Source: Taeniopygia guttata (lineage: Eukaryota > Chordata > Aves > Passeriformes > Estrildidae). Taken from it: a stretch of 64,000 nucleotides of DNA. Shown here piece after piece: positions 52,984 through 64,000 of the stretch. The notes beneath the pieces were generated by a model. That model ran no database searches, was not told the origin of the DNA, and saw nothing but the letters and a program-made list of their open reading frames with translations. Numbering within the stretch: the stretch's first letter is position 1; every line of letters starts with the position of its first letter. A program made the position numbers and the translations under genes. Where the stretch lies: the NCBI RefSeq assembly GCF_048771995.1, contig NC_133027.1, positions 56,605,501 through 56,669,500 on the forward strand, in the 5' to 3' direction.

Positions 52984-53137
52984 CTCAAACTCCCCAGGGG
53001 CCAGCTGCACCCCACTGTACAACACTTCTGGGAAGATGTAGCTGGTGGCAAACGTGCCACTGAGTGAGAACATCTCAAATTTGGTCTGAGCTGTCTCCAT
53101 GGGCTGCCCACATGTGCTACAAGGAAAGAGTACAGAT
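52984..53137 (-). pseudogene. Vanin copy 3, exon 6 equivalent
   Basis: Right part ([16 protein letters not shown]) is close to copy 2. A 17-base deletion removes the KCPSTNL region and the donor is AT instead of GT. Confidence 0.88.
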
Positions 53138-53561
53138 CTGTGGGGAGGAGGAGACAGAAAGGCAAAACATCACTAAGCTTTCAGTAACTATGAGCTGGAT
53201 TTGATAGCAAGAAAAGCTGTCATGATGAAAAAGCTATCCAATACATCTATGCATCTATTTATTATATACTCTGTATAGTTCTCTATATATTTCTATGTAT
53301 AAAGAAATTATTTGCAGCACGCTAAAAAAAAGTGTGGCAGCAAAATTTTGAAGAATTAGTACACTGACAAGTCAAGCAAATACAAATGGTATATCCACAT
53401 TTAATTTCCTTATTTTGTTAGATAACCAGATGGTAGATAATCACATCGGCACAATGGTAGAAACCACTGAGCAGAAAACAGCTCTCTTGTGACAAGAGGA
53501 TCCCTATGAAGACAGGGAGACACAAACATTCTTCTGTCATTTTCATATAAAGAAACTTGCT

Positions 53562-53912
53562 TAGAATCATAAAATCATTTAGGTTAGAAAAGACCTTTAA
53601 GACCATTGAGTCCAAGCATTACCCAGCACTGTTAAACCAACCACTAAACTATGTCCCTAAGCACCACATCTACACGTTCTTTATATACCTTCAAGGATGG
53701 CAAGAGAACCACTTCCCTGGGCAGCCTGTTCCAATGCTTGAGAATCCTTTTAGTGAAGAAATTTTATTAGTACCCAATCTAAACTTCCCCTGGCACAATC
53801 TGATGCCACTTCCTCATGTCCTGTCACTTGGGAGAAGTGATCAACCTGACCTCCACCTCACCACAACCTCCTTTCAGGTAGTTGCAGGGAGCAGTAAGGT
53901 CTCCCCTCAGCA
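53562..53912 (-). mobile_element. CR1 LINE 3' fragment in intron 5 of vanin copy 3
   Basis: In reverse: AGAATCATAAAATCATTTAGG (the CR1 3' end), AGACCTTTAAGACCATTGAGTCCAA, CCTGGGCAGCCTGTTCCAATG, CAGGTAGTTG and GTCTCCCCTCAGC. It has the opposite orientation to the CR1 in the equivalent intron of copy 2, so it is an independent insertion. Confidence 0.94.
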
Positions 53913-54169
53913 ATAAATCCTGACAAATCTATAACCTGCAAAACCTTAAGAGCAACTTCTGCAGATGTGTTGCAGATGTACAATCAACACAGAGAAGCAT
54001 ACATACTTATCTTCTCCTGTCCTTGCCAATACTGCTGGGTGACCTCACAGTCAAGGGTGTGACAGCATAGGACCAACCCAAGGCCTATACCTACATAATT
54101 GTGTGACACTCAAAAGCAGATTAACATCCCTAATGAAGTCAAAATGTATAATGAACAAAATAAATGTTG

Positions 54170-54228
54170 GGGGGGGGGGTAAAAAGATGCCTTGTCTTAA
54201 ATGCCTACAATTAAAAAAAAAAAAAAAG
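54170..54228. repeat. G-run and A-run low-complexity tract
   Basis: About ten G in a row near 54,170, followed by a pure A-run near 54,213-54,227, in intron 5 of vanin copy 3. Confidence 0.75.
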
Positions 54229-54294
54229 GCAAACAGACTGCAAAGAGACTATTGCAGCCTTCTCACTGTTCAAATAAGAGCAGAAAACTCTTAC

Positions 54295-54660
54295 CTGCAA
54301 ATAATACTTCAAACAACATGTAGCCCATCAAAGGCACCCAGGACATAAATTTCATCTTCCTGCTTCTCTACCATCATGGAAGAGATGGCAACAGAGGTCC
54401 TGCTGGTAAATGACTCGATTTCCCTCAGATTCAGAGTTACATAAAGGAGAAGAGATCATGGTAAATGACCCCACTGAAAGAGTGTTTGTTTGATGGAAGC
54501 TGTTTGATCTGGCTGGCATACAATGTCCAGTTAACAGCAGCAGGATAGTCAGAAGAGAGATGTGGGTGTGAACTCAGTTCTGTTACCAAAAGGTGACCAT
54601 TATCCATTTCAGTATTGTAGTAATGTGCTCTTGGACTGTCTGGGGCATAAATACCACTCC
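54295..54660 (-). pseudogene. Vanin copy 3, exon 5 equivalent
   Basis: GSGIYAPDSPRAHYYNTEMD to FSGVIYHDLFSFM, then the frame is lost. Later parts (QQDLCCHL-like, [10 protein letters not shown]-like) remain readable in other frames. Confidence 0.85.
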
Positions 54661-55644
54661 CTGCAAACACATAACATCAGAAATTTTCTAATCTGAAAGC
54701 AAATATATGGGACAGGTAAGCAGTATTCACTAATTATATATGTGCAAAATTTAATTCTAATGTTTACCAGATTGTTTTGAAACTAAATTGAGCCTTCATA
54801 GACTACAATCTTAACCTAATTTTTTTTGCCATCAATGGAAAATAGATCAAACTCCGGTGTTTCATGTATTTTGCAAGATTAGTGTCCTGATTATATATGA
54901 TTTAAATGGCTGAAGTTTTGCATTCTCCTCTAACTGCATTAGAAATCAGTAATTCTGATTAAAATGGGTGGTAACACTGTCCAATCAAAAAGTTCTGTAA
55001 GGAAAAGATATTACCAAAATTCACATCTTTATGGATGTGTTTTACATAAATAGAGATATCTTTAAATCCCAGAGTAAAACCTATTCATAAAGAATGAGTA
55101 GTATGACACCGGGTCATCAACTGAGAACTAAAGGAATGGCTCACATCTCCTTTTATTTGGATGGCGAAGTTTAGAGATACATTTTAGCAGTATGTTCTTT
55201 TCAATTCTGCAAACACACGCACACAAAATTTGTGCTTAACTTCTAGCATCTGCTCAAGAAAAAATATACAGTGAAAACAAAGCCTACAAAGAAAATGTGA
55301 CACACATGGTCTCCAGCCCAGAAGTACTATTTGCAGAATTCACGACATTTCTAAGCGTTAGGGTTCCATCTAGTGGAGAAAATGAAGTTTGGGTCTTTAC
55401 ATGGCCAAAATACCAATAAAACACCAGGGTCAGAAGATGAAGAATAACACACATAAACTTCCAGGATTGATTATTTAACAAAGACTAGAGATGTTGTAGT
55501 CAATTGAAGAATTTCCAAGTTCTTACACGGCACATTTTTATTTCCTTTGTTTCAAAGAACTTTACAAGTTCTCATCCTATTACTGTTGACATGAGTATGC
55601 ATGCTTAATGAGAACGAGCGTCAATTAGAGCACTGTCACATTAC

Positions 55645-55928
55645 CTGTCATATCTAAAGTGGAGTTGTGTGTATTTGCTGAAAGGAAGTTGACGCCCATT
55701 CCCAAGGCCCATGCTATGTAGAACTGGGCAGCTGACAACAATGGAAGGGTGTTCACCCAAGCAGTTAGGAACAGAATGGTGTTAATCTGAAATCTGCTAG
55801 CCATGACCACAGCTGGATGACGGTAGAGCATGTCTGCACAAGGGAAAATGCCAAAGTAGCCAAAGAATGTATAGAAAGTCACAAATCCTGGGTTAATTAA
55901 ACTGTTTTTCTGTCACAACAAGGTTGTA
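55645..55928 (-). pseudogene. Vanin copy 3, exon 4 equivalent
   Basis: GYFGIFPCADMLYRHPAVVM, NTLPLLSAAQFYIAWALGMG and FLSANTHNS. An 8-base net loss and a stop in the first third. Confidence 0.85.
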
Positions 55929-56419
55929 CTGCTCATGGAAAAGAAAAAAGAGAAAATAAAATATTAGAAAATAAATCAAACCATTCGAGTTAAGTGAACA
56001 TTGAGCCAGTCACATAAATACAAATAATGGAGAATATGTTTTGTGAATGTACTACACGTTAATTTCAAATAGGAGAACTCATACCACTGAAAGAGAAGTC
56101 AACCACAAATATCTGTTGCTTCTGATTTATATCAATAAAAGAGATTTGTGTTTAGTTAGGAAGAATTTATTTAGGATGTTAATGTTTAAATATCTTATGT
56201 GTCACATCCTATTGAGATGCAGTAGAGGGTTTATTGAGTATCATTTAGTTACTTGCTTTTAAATTTAGAATAGCATCAGTGGTTTCCATCTGTCCTCTGA
56301 CAATTGGTCTATTGGTCTCACTCTATGCAGAAATACATTTAGCCCAGGAAGCAGCTTCTGTTTCACATCTTTAATCTCCTGAGAATCATGCACTTCCTGA
56401 ACATTGTAAAATCTCTCAC

Positions 56420-56612
56420 CTTGTGATAACGAGCCACTAGTTTCCTTTCTGAGTAAAAGAATATGTTGGTATTTTACTGATAGTGGCCATCACTCGGGCA
56501 CCTCGGGTCTCAGGATTTACATAACTTCCTGTCTCCCATATTTGAAACCACATAGATGGAGTTACTCCTCACCAGACAGCTCAGTCTTTCAAGCATGGAT
56601 GAAGGAACAAAC
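56420..56612 (-). pseudogene. Vanin copy 3, exon 3 equivalent
   Basis: RLSCLVRSNSIYVVSNMGD to LVARYHK. Normal length of 193 nt and intact splice sites, but two in-frame stops. Confidence 0.85.
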
Positions 56613-57453
56613 CTAATCAGAAGGAAAAAAATGAAAAAAAAAATCAAAATAATTTAATTTTAAAAAATTCCAATGGTAAGACTACAGATCATCAGCCTGA
56701 TAGATCTAAGTCATATCTATAAGGAGATTGTTGTTTTCTGTAACTTGACAGAAAACAGCAGATTTGTGCTTCATAATGCTACAAGCACCTCATGTTACCT
56801 GAGGAATACAGGGGCTTCCTTGCAGTGGAAGCAAATCACACCTTCAAGTCTCTATTCTGCTGCCGGGGTGTGGCACAGTGCTGAAGCTACACCCACAGGT
56901 ACACTGAGATTAGCCTGTTCTGCTCCAGTTCTTTGTGTGGCTGGTGTGCTGAGGTAGCTTAGGATATGTTTCTTCTTGTTATCTGTCTGCTTACTGCAGC
57001 TTCAAAAAATTGTACAATTTATTAAGGAAAATAACAGAATAAAAAGGCTACCATATCATAATTCAAAAACCTAAGTTTTATATTGTGCAGTATATTCTTT
57101 CAGTAGTAGCTGTTATTTTATTCACAAATATTCCTAATAATTCTGTATCTTGAACATTTTCTACAACATGCATAGAATTCCTTACTGAAACATAAATTCT
57201 GTGCATTTGTTTTTTCTATTAAATAAATCTCAACATTCCTGGTATACAAACTAAAATAGAAAAAATTACATTGATTTAAAATGGCAGAGAAAAATGATGA
57301 TGAAATTTGTCTGAAGCTATTTATGACAACTACATGATGTCTTAACATGGCTTCATTTCGTAGAACTTGTTTCAAAACATTTAAAACTATCAACAACCAC
57401 CCCTAGCTGTCTTTCGCTGCAGACTGCTCCCCCATGTAGAACAGGGATGATAC

Positions 57454-57583
57454 CTTCCAGGGTGAACACACAGAATCCAGTCCACCTGTGGGTCTGGGAT
57501 ATCCTCAAGATAAGGCTATATTGTTTCCCTTGTGAATTCCTATCTGTAAATGCCATCTTCAGGAGTCACAATGATATGGTACC
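57454..57583 (-). pseudogene. Vanin copy 3, exon 2 equivalent
   Basis: [11 protein letters not shown] with the catalytic Glu still visible, then [13 protein letters not shown]. It has stops in place of two tryptophan/tyrosine-type codons and no AG acceptor. Confidence 0.85.
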
Positions 57584-57660
57584 AACATACAAACACCATT
57601 AAGACAATAAAAAATGGTCAGTGTTTACTCAAACAAATGTCTCCAATGAGTCCATAATAA

Positions 57661-57918
57661 CTGTCTGACTGCTTCCTTGATGGCTGCTTCCAAAATTGCA
57701 ATATTTTTTTCCATCAGCATCAAGGCCTCTTCAGGAGAAACTGGCACTTCAGTGTCCTCTGACAAGACCATGCTGTGCTCATAGACAGCTGCAACATCTG
57801 TGTCCATGGCACAGGCCCCCAGAGCAGACAGCACCAAAAGCACAGCAGAGGCACAAATTTTAGGAAGACCTGTGTCTGGAGCCTGGAAGCCACGTAAGAG
57901 GAGGCCACAGACAGGCAA
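57661..57918 (-). pseudogene. Vanin copy 3, exon 1 equivalent
   Basis: Reads SAVLLVLSALGACAMDTDV then AAVYEHSMVL, PVSPEEALMLMEKN and ILEAAIKEAV, clearly vanin exon 1. The ATG position used by copies 1 and 2 is not conserved and an upstream ATG (57,918) is in frame. The donor is mutated. Confidence 0.85.
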
Positions 57919-59941
57919 AGGCAGTGGGCTTTAAAAAGAGAAAGTCTTGCACAGAGCCTGAGAGAATTCCCCAGGATGGCTGAAAGCTGACACCCTGAGA
58001 TGCAATCACCCTGCCTGGAAAGTCTCCCAGTATCAAAGGCAAGAGAGCTGCCAGCATTGAGCAATTCTGCTTTACACCGTGGCAGGGAAGCCAGCACTCT
58101 GCTGCAGCACCAAAGAAATGCACCACCTGCCAGAGCTGTGAGTCAGCCAGGCTGTAGTGACAGAGCTTAAGGCAAGCCTGGCTCCCAGCAGAGCTGCCCA
58201 AACCTAAGGGCGCAGGTGTGTGGAAGGCAGGCAGGCAGGCAGATGATCCCGAGCTCAGTGCTGCCACACGGGCTCCTGCTCAGGGCTGCCCTGGTCCCAC
58301 CAACTGCAGTCTGGCTATACCTGGCAGAGTCTCTGGCCATTACAGCTTCTACAGCTGTGTCAGTAGTGGCAGGCTGGTACTCAGACCGGCCCCTGCATGA
58401 GACAAGCACAGCACTAACCAAGGGAGTGGCTTAGCTTCCCACAGAAGCCCTCACTGCTCTGTTAGTGAGGTTGGTTAGGCTTGTCTAGTTTCTACTGGTG
58501 GTCTTGTGAAGTTCACACACTGCAGGGCAGCTCAATAATTTCAGTGACATTTGTGTTCTTTTTGGTCTTCTGGCCCATCTAAAGTCCTAACAGCACACAT
58601 TAGGTAAGAGAACATATTGCACAAACTGAGCCAATTAAGACACGTCTACAGATCTGTATCTTGCATCCAACTCTAGTCCTTTCAGCTCCTTCTCACCCGG
58701 CTCATCATCAGCACTGGCATGGTCAGCATTAGCTAGTAAGCTGAGGTGTACATTCCTGGTTTCAGTAAAGTCTAATGTCTGATACAAAAAGGAAGTTATT
58801 AAGATGTTCCATGGGGAGGTCTGCCCTTTGGTACCCCGAAGTTTCACAACTCATTTAGCCAGCACACCAACTGTTCTTTCTAGTCCAAAAGAGCTCTGGT
58901 AGAGAAAGAAGTATTTCTTATGTAAAATCCAGGAACTAGTCACAAAAGAAAGACTAGAAGTTGTTAGGATGGACCATTTTCTAATTAATTGGAAAAAAAG
59001 CCACCACAGAGAACCCCTTCTAGAAGCCAGTTATGAGCTCAATGATAAATTAAAAGACTTTTGCCAAACAAGGTCAAGAAGTCTAGTGTGAGTTTTTCAG
59101 GAGTGTCCTTGTCTCAGCTCCCCTTGACTATCTTCAGCTGAGCATCTGGAAACTATGAGAAAATGTTGGGGTTTTTCCCCACAATAGCCCTAGACTCCTT
59201 ATAGATCTGCTGTTGCAAAAGCAACAAACATTCCAGCTAGCATTTATTAGCAAAATAAATCTCACAATCACCAAGCTGAGTCTTCATATATAATACAAAC
59301 ATGCATTTATCTTTTGTGTATGTATATAAATGTATAGACCAGATGCTAAGTCTCCCCAAGGACTGAAGATCAGTTTTTATTGTGTAGACGTGTCAAATTT
59401 TCATTATTTTTGCATCTCATTTTCAGGCACTCTCAAGATAACACAAGCGCTGGTATGACAAGAAGTGTTTTAGACTCTTGTTGTCTAAGAAAATGTACAA
59501 AACTTAGGGAAAAAGTTGCTTTATTGAAAACAATATTGTGCTCAATCCTTTATAATTCTCTTTTTACAAGATAATGAACTTCCTTTAAAAAAATACAGAA
59601 AATCATGGTATCAAAATAGTAGCTTTACCCAAGAATAATGCACAGCACACACAAGCACAGAAACCAGACATTTGAAAACCCATCTTTTCACATACAGTGG
59701 TGCACTGTACATAAAACACAACTAAACAGGCAGCTGAGGGTTACTTATCATTTAGGAGAACTTCCAAAGCAAAGGCAGTCAGTGTTTAGTGTTTCAAAAC
59801 AGTAATGCCTCTACAAATAAACCACAACTGGTTGTTCACTAAGGGATCATGCCCCAGCTCCAGAATAATGAAGCACAGTTAAGGCCAGTCACCTCAATAC
59901 TGGGTTAAACCACAACAGCAAACAGAGAATTGAATGTCTGG
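57919..59941. other. Intergenic DNA between vanin copy 3 and SLC18B1
   Basis: The left part (to about 58,200) is the old upstream flank of vanin copy 3, which matches the relic at 33.88-34.35 kb, including a TTTAAA box near 57,931 on the minus strand. The right part holds the presumed 3' UTR of SLC18B1, with AATAAA hexamers on the minus strand at 59,520-59,525 and 59,376-59,381. No other gene is seen. Confidence 0.55.
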
Positions 59942-60014
59942 CTACGTTTCATTGCCCATTAGATGAGTCCTTTCTTCATTATCACCAGGAGGATTTTGCA
60001 GGCTGGAACTGGAA
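59942..60014 (-). CDS. SLC18B1: SLC18B1 last coding exon
   Basis: 73 nt, encoding a Ser-rich tail and NEERTHLMGNET with a TAG stop, aligning with the human EEERTTLLPNET end. Confidence 0.9.
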
Positions 60015-63000
60015 CTGTTTGCATAAGGAAAAGAACAGGAGAGATAACACAGATTTTATATCCTCTAGATACTTCTATGTGATACCAAAATAACAGGCAA
60101 AGAATTAAAGAGCTACATGGATCACTGGATTTGGTTCCCTCCTACTGCACAGAACCATGCACTGTTTATTCCCATGATCATACAATGGTTCAGATTGAAA
60201 GGGACCTTGAAAGGTCAGCTAGGCCAGCTACCCTACCATGGGTAGCAACATCTTAAACTACACCAGGTTGCTCAGTCTGGACAACCTGGCCCAGTGTTTC
60301 ACTACCCTCATCGTAAAACTTTTTTCCTCATATCTAGCGTGAATCTACCTTCTTGTAGTTGTTGGTGAGGGTACTAAACAGTACTGGTCTCAAGTCAGAC
60401 CTCTGTGGACACCATTCATCACTAGTCTGTGTCTGGACATTGAGCCATTGACCACTGCTCTCTGCATGTGACCATCCAAACAATTCCAGCTCACAGACAC
60501 CCTCCTGGAGGAGCCATCAGTAAGGTTTGCTCATTAATGCCACGGTCCTGCTGCTTTTATAGAATAGACATTGCCTGGTTTAGCTGTCCGTTTAGGTCAG
60601 TAGGGATTTAGGAAACCATACAGAAAAATTGTTTAAACAATGTTTTTATTGTTCATCTTATCATTCATTATTATTCTGGTAATAAGGAAAAATGCAAGTA
60701 CATATTTCAAAGGTTTGCTTAACATGATTGCAAGCAAAATGAAGAATAAATAGCTCATCATACCTTTTCCTTGTTGCCTCAATGATATAAAATATTCCAG
60801 TTGCAAGACCCTTTGAGGAAACAGCCAGTTACAATTGTAGTAATTATAACAAACTTACGCAATAGCTCATAACTGCAACAGATACAAAAAATTATGTATA
60901 ATTACTTACACTTAAGAGTGGCCAACCTCCTTGAATGGCTGCAGCCCATTCAAAACCCAGCTTTTCATTTAGAAATCCTCCCAGAATAGGACCTACAAAT
61001 GCCCTGCATCAAATCAAAATGAGGTATTGGCATCCCAAACATAAAGGATAACATAGCATATTCTCAAATAACTGTTTATTTGGTTTTGTGGACTTCCAGC
61101 ATAGATTCTCACCTTTGACAACAAAGAGATTTTCTTCCACAGACCTAACTTTCCTAAAATTAAAAATAACTATGAATTTGTTGTTTACCAAGACGTTAGT
61201 AATTACTTCCTCATCTGGAAATAAGATCCACCTCAGAAAGCTGAATGCAGTCTTTTTCAGTAGAGAGACCCCATTAAGGACCATGCTCTAAGAAAACATC
61301 TATGCTGATCAATTCTAAGAGAAATTCAAAGTCACATCCCTCAAAACACAAAGTTTCTAAACTTCAAGACAAAGGACTGATGAATATAAGCAGCTAGGGA
61401 GGTACAATATGACAGACGCCGTCACTGCAAGGTTGATCTGTGTGTAACTGCCCTGCACCTTTATGCTTGTCTAAAAATGCAGGTTATAAAGATTATGGAG
61501 CTGTTGTGTCTTTATGAAAGGTCTTACATTATATGGTCTCTCACAACAGAAAGGGAAAAAACTCTGTAAAACTAGAGAGACTTCCTGGAAGCAAGTTACA
61601 TTATAAAACCAGGCTTGATAACAGCATAAACTTGGGGTTTGCTAACTTTCTACTACCTGTGTCTGTACTAAACCCCATACCAAATAAACAGGACTGCTAG
61701 ACAGCTAGATCTTGGAAAAAAATAGTGCACATTTGTGCCACTGAAACACACCTGCAGCCACAGAGGACTACAAGGACAGATAAAAATATCCTGTAAGTGA
61801 CTGCCAATAGGGGCACTCTGTCACTTCCCACTGAGTGACAGCTTTGAGGGGTCACTCAGCCAGTAGCATCTTTCAATTATTTCTGCGATGACCCTGAGTT
61901 ATAAACACACTATACAGAGTTATAAACATACTCTGCTAAGCTATACAAACATAAACCTTAAAGAATTGCTGTGGCTTAAAAATAAATCTCTACCTTAAGC
62001 TACCCAGACAAAAGGAGGAAATGTGGAAAATGGAAAAAGGAAAACAGAATTAGTCAAGAGCGGACATCTAGCTCACTCCATCTGGGTGAACTTAGCTTTG
62101 TAAAAAAATAAAGTCCACATTTCTCTGTATTGAGCATTAGATATTTTAGTGAAAGGGAAAATGACCACACAGAAGTGCAAGCAAACATCCACTTTAATCA
62201 CTGCAGTTTTTTGATATGCAGAGCAATATGTTTCAGAAAGACAAGTTCAGAGCATTGTCAAAATAAAAGTTTTACCTTTTGCTGGGTAAAAAGCTTTAAC
62301 ATGCCTACCAGGCACCTGTCAAGCAAGAAACTTTTGAATCAAGGTCAGGACAGTGACAGCGAGGTTTCCATGTGGCAGTGGTGTGGAACAGCTGAATTCT
62401 CATAGCTTACAAAAAGGGCTACACTTACCCAAGGGACCACATGGCATTGAAGAGCCCAGACACCAGTCCCAGAAGACTCAGGCCTTCTTCAAATCCATTC
62501 TCACTGCAGAAGGACAGACCAGTTAGGGTAGTACAATATATATTGTGTCTCAGTCTGTAGCCTCTCACTACAGACCTCTTCCCCCTCTTTTTAATTTGCA
62601 CACCACATAAATAGTTAACAAGCAAAAGTGTACAGTAGAATGTCTGTTTGCGCAGTACTTTCTTCTTTACTACCTCTGTGGAGGACTGCACTGCCATTCC
62701 TCATCTCCGCATTCTCCCAAGTTAAGATCACATCATCACACCAACTCCCCATGTTTCATATGGTAAGCGTGAAACTGTGACAGGTGGTTTTTTAGAAGCA
62801 AACACTTTGTTCCAAAAGGAACATACTAATAAGAGTAAATCAAGACCCTTCTAGGTCATTACTGAGGTACACATTTACAAAGTTATACTGGGAGGAGAAT
62901 GACTGGCATGCTCAGAAGACAAGAGAGTAGCGGAAGCATTTAAGTGTTACTATCTGCCTTTGTCTCAAAAAGGGGCAAAAAAGCCCTACTTCATATTCAC

Positions 63001-63163
63001 CCCTGAAAAACAGTTGCAGATTCCTAGTGTCAGTAACATGAAAGAAGGGTTGGACTGAGTTACTTACTGTGCACATTGCAGGATCTCTGGAAACACGGGA
63101 ATAGCACTCATGCCAAGGGAAAAGCCAATCAAAACCAACACTAGCACAAATATCCACAGCTGA
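59942..63163 (-). CDS. SLC18B1: SLC18B1 (vesicular polyamine transporter), last five coding exons; 5' part beyond window
   Basis: Exons (5' to 3'): 63,068-63,163; 62,429-62,503; 60,910-61,003; 60,764-60,810; 59,942-60,014. All have GT-AG ends and agreeing phases, giving the last 127 residues. SLC18B1 is a major facilitator family member that loads polyamines into secretory vesicles by proton exchange. The match to the human protein is clear along its length: QLWIFVLVLVLIG, GMSAIPVFPEIL, ENGFEEGLSLLGLVSGLF, AMWSLG, FVGPILGGFL, EKLGFEWAAAIQGG and the C-terminal ERTHLMGNET. Three to four membrane helices lie here, and the short polar tail is cytosolic in the family. No damage is seen. Earlier exons were not found in 63,164-64,000 and should lie to the right. 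Confidence 0.95.
60178..60548 (-). mobile_element. CR1 LINE fragment in an SLC18B1 intron
   Basis: In reverse, decayed CR1 text: TGGTTCAGATTGAAAGGGACCTTGAAAGGTCA, AACCTGGCCCAGTGTTTCACTACCCTCATCGTAAA, then the ACTGGTCTCAAGTCAGACCTCTG and GGAGGAGCCATCAGTAAGG parts. Old and internally deleted. It shares the host gene's orientation. Confidence 0.8.
60764..60810 (-). CDS. SLC18B1: SLC18B1 short exon with GLATGIFYIIEATRK
   Basis: 47 nt, matching GLAMGLFYLLEYSRR of the human protein. Confidence 0.88.
60910..61003 (-). CDS. SLC18B1: SLC18B1 exon with AFVGPILGGFL...IQGGWPLLS
   Basis: 94 nt. Conserved GGFL-EK-GFEWAAAIQG motif; ends on a codon. Confidence 0.95.
62429..62503 (-). CDS. SLC18B1: SLC18B1 exon with ENGFEEGLS...AMWSLG
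   Basis: 75 nt. Highly conserved loop and helix, with GTAAGTG donor. Confidence 0.95.
63068..63163 (-). CDS. SLC18B1: SLC18B1 exon with SQLW...VFPEILQCA
   Basis: 96 nt, begins with the last base of a split serine codon and ends CA before GTAAGTA. Encodes one full membrane helix. Confidence 0.94.
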
Positions 63164-64000
63164 CTGAAAGAGAGGCATTTACAAGAAGTTAGCTGCCGAA
63201 GACTCTTTTCAGTAAGGACTCCATTTGACTGAAGGCTGTTATATCAGCTCTCCCTGACTCATCAGCAAACTATGTGTCTTGAAGCCAATCCTAATACTTG
63301 AAAAATCCAGTTCTATGCTTTAGAAAAAAGACTTTGTAAAAGAATATGAAAAACTCGTGCTCAAATTATATATTTTCTTATCAAATGCAGTTCGTTTTAT
63401 GACATGCATATAGGAAGAGTTAGACAGATGAGGTTAACTGAGCAGTGCCTGTGTGCAAGCACCAGACTTGGTTTGTTGCAGAAGCAAAGGATTTTGAAGT
63501 TAAAATTTTGTAGCCTAATATATTACAACCAAATAGACTTAGCTAAATAATTTTGAAGACTTTACTAATTTATTTTTCTCCCTAGCTCAAATCTATGATC
63601 TAAATTTGAAACCGTACCAGTTACAAATCTATGATATTTTTAAATTAGCAACTGAGGCGGAGCTCTATGCATTAACAAGCCTATTACTTTAACACAGTAT
63701 CTTGTTTAACACAGTATCTCCTATCACAGTAGTTGTTTTGTAAGTGTAGCAGAATGTTTTGCTGTGAATTAACTTGAGAATATGACATTACAGCATTCAG
63801 GTACAACAGACACTGTCTTTGCTAGTGAAAACAAAGCTATAATCTGTCACTTTTCTCAGTAGGCTATATATAGAGAGAAGTAAAATCAGTACTGCTCCAC
63901 AGCCATGCAAATAAACCCCATAGTTTAAAAACACTGATGAAACAGAAAAATTTGGAAAATAAGATGAGAACTTTGTTTTGCTGAACAGGAAATGCCACAA
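63164..64000 (-). other. SLC18B1 intronic sequence to the window edge
   Basis: Nothing coding is recognised on either strand. A 67-codon minus frame running off the edge does not resemble SLC18B1. Confidence 0.5.

Larger units (their letters stand above)
49707..53142. repeat. Segmental duplication, block B (3.4 kb)
   Basis: Near copy of block A (38,088-41,500). Differences include scattered substitutions, a 19-bp tandem duplication, and damage in exon 6. Block B now forms the 3' end of vanin copy 3, whose other exons are far more decayed. Confidence 0.9.
52500..57918 (-). pseudogene. Vanin copy 3: pseudogene
   Basis: All seven exon equivalents are present: exon 1 57,661-57,918 (frame open but the CAG is followed by TT instead of GT); exon 2 57,454-57,583 (acceptor AG lost, two in-frame stops, one base short); exon 3 56,420-56,612 (two stops); exon 4 55,645-55,928 (8 bases short, early stop; the TCFD motif has become PCAD, keeping the cysteine); exon 5 54,295-54,660 (8 bases short, frameshifted); exon 6 52,984-53,137 (17-base deletion, donor GT changed to AT); exon 7 52,500-52,619 (intact). 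It cannot make a full vanin. Exons 1-5 are old and divergent from copies 1 and 2, whereas exons 6-7 are almost copy 2. It is therefore a chimera of an old dead gene and a recently acquired 3' end. Confidence 0.92.

Overview
The window looks like bird genomic DNA. It carries several CR1 LINE fragments with the ATTCTATGA-type 3' end typical of birds, has AT-rich intergenic DNA and compact introns, and shows the amniote gene order TAAR1 - vanin (VNN) cluster - SLC18B1, all on the minus strand. The species cannot be named from the sequence.

Layout, left to right. Positions 1-12,892 are intergenic, with one CR1 fragment and A-rich tracts. Positions 12,893-13,894 hold an intact single-exon TAAR1 (trace amine receptor, 333 aa). 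Positions 13,895-27,246 are intergenic, with one GC-rich possible LTR fossil. From 27.2 to 57.9 kb lies a tandem vanin (pantetheinase) array: copy 1 (27,247-32,797; 7 coding exons, 497 aa, intact), a 5'-only vanin relic (about 33.88-34.35 kb), copy 2 (40,834-49,279; 7 coding exons, 497 aa, intact), and copy 3 (52,500-57,918; a pseudogene with several broken exons). From 59,942 to beyond the right edge lie the last five coding exons of SLC18B1, a vesicular polyamine transporter.

The most interesting feature is the mosaic history of the vanin array. Copies 1 and 2 are nearly identical in exons 1-2 (including intron 1), in exon 3, in the core of exon 4 and in exon 6, but strongly different in exons 5 and 7 and in most introns. 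That is the footprint of patchy gene conversion. Separately, about 3.4 kb covering exons 6-7 and the 3' flank of copy 2 (38.09-41.5 kb) recurs nearly unchanged at 49.71-53.14 kb. There it forms the 3' end of the otherwise old and decayed copy 3. This repeated block carries a CpG-rich island with no assigned gene, present twice.

Both intact vanins keep the nitrilase-type catalytic triad Glu80/Lys179/Cys212 and a signal peptide, but end about 9 residues after the conserved YEKD motif without a hydrophobic GPI-attachment tail. They are therefore predicted to be secreted pantetheinases (pantetheine to pantothenate plus cysteamine) rather than membrane-anchored like mammalian VNN1. No bacterial-type system, CRISPR array or tRNA/rRNA gene was seen.
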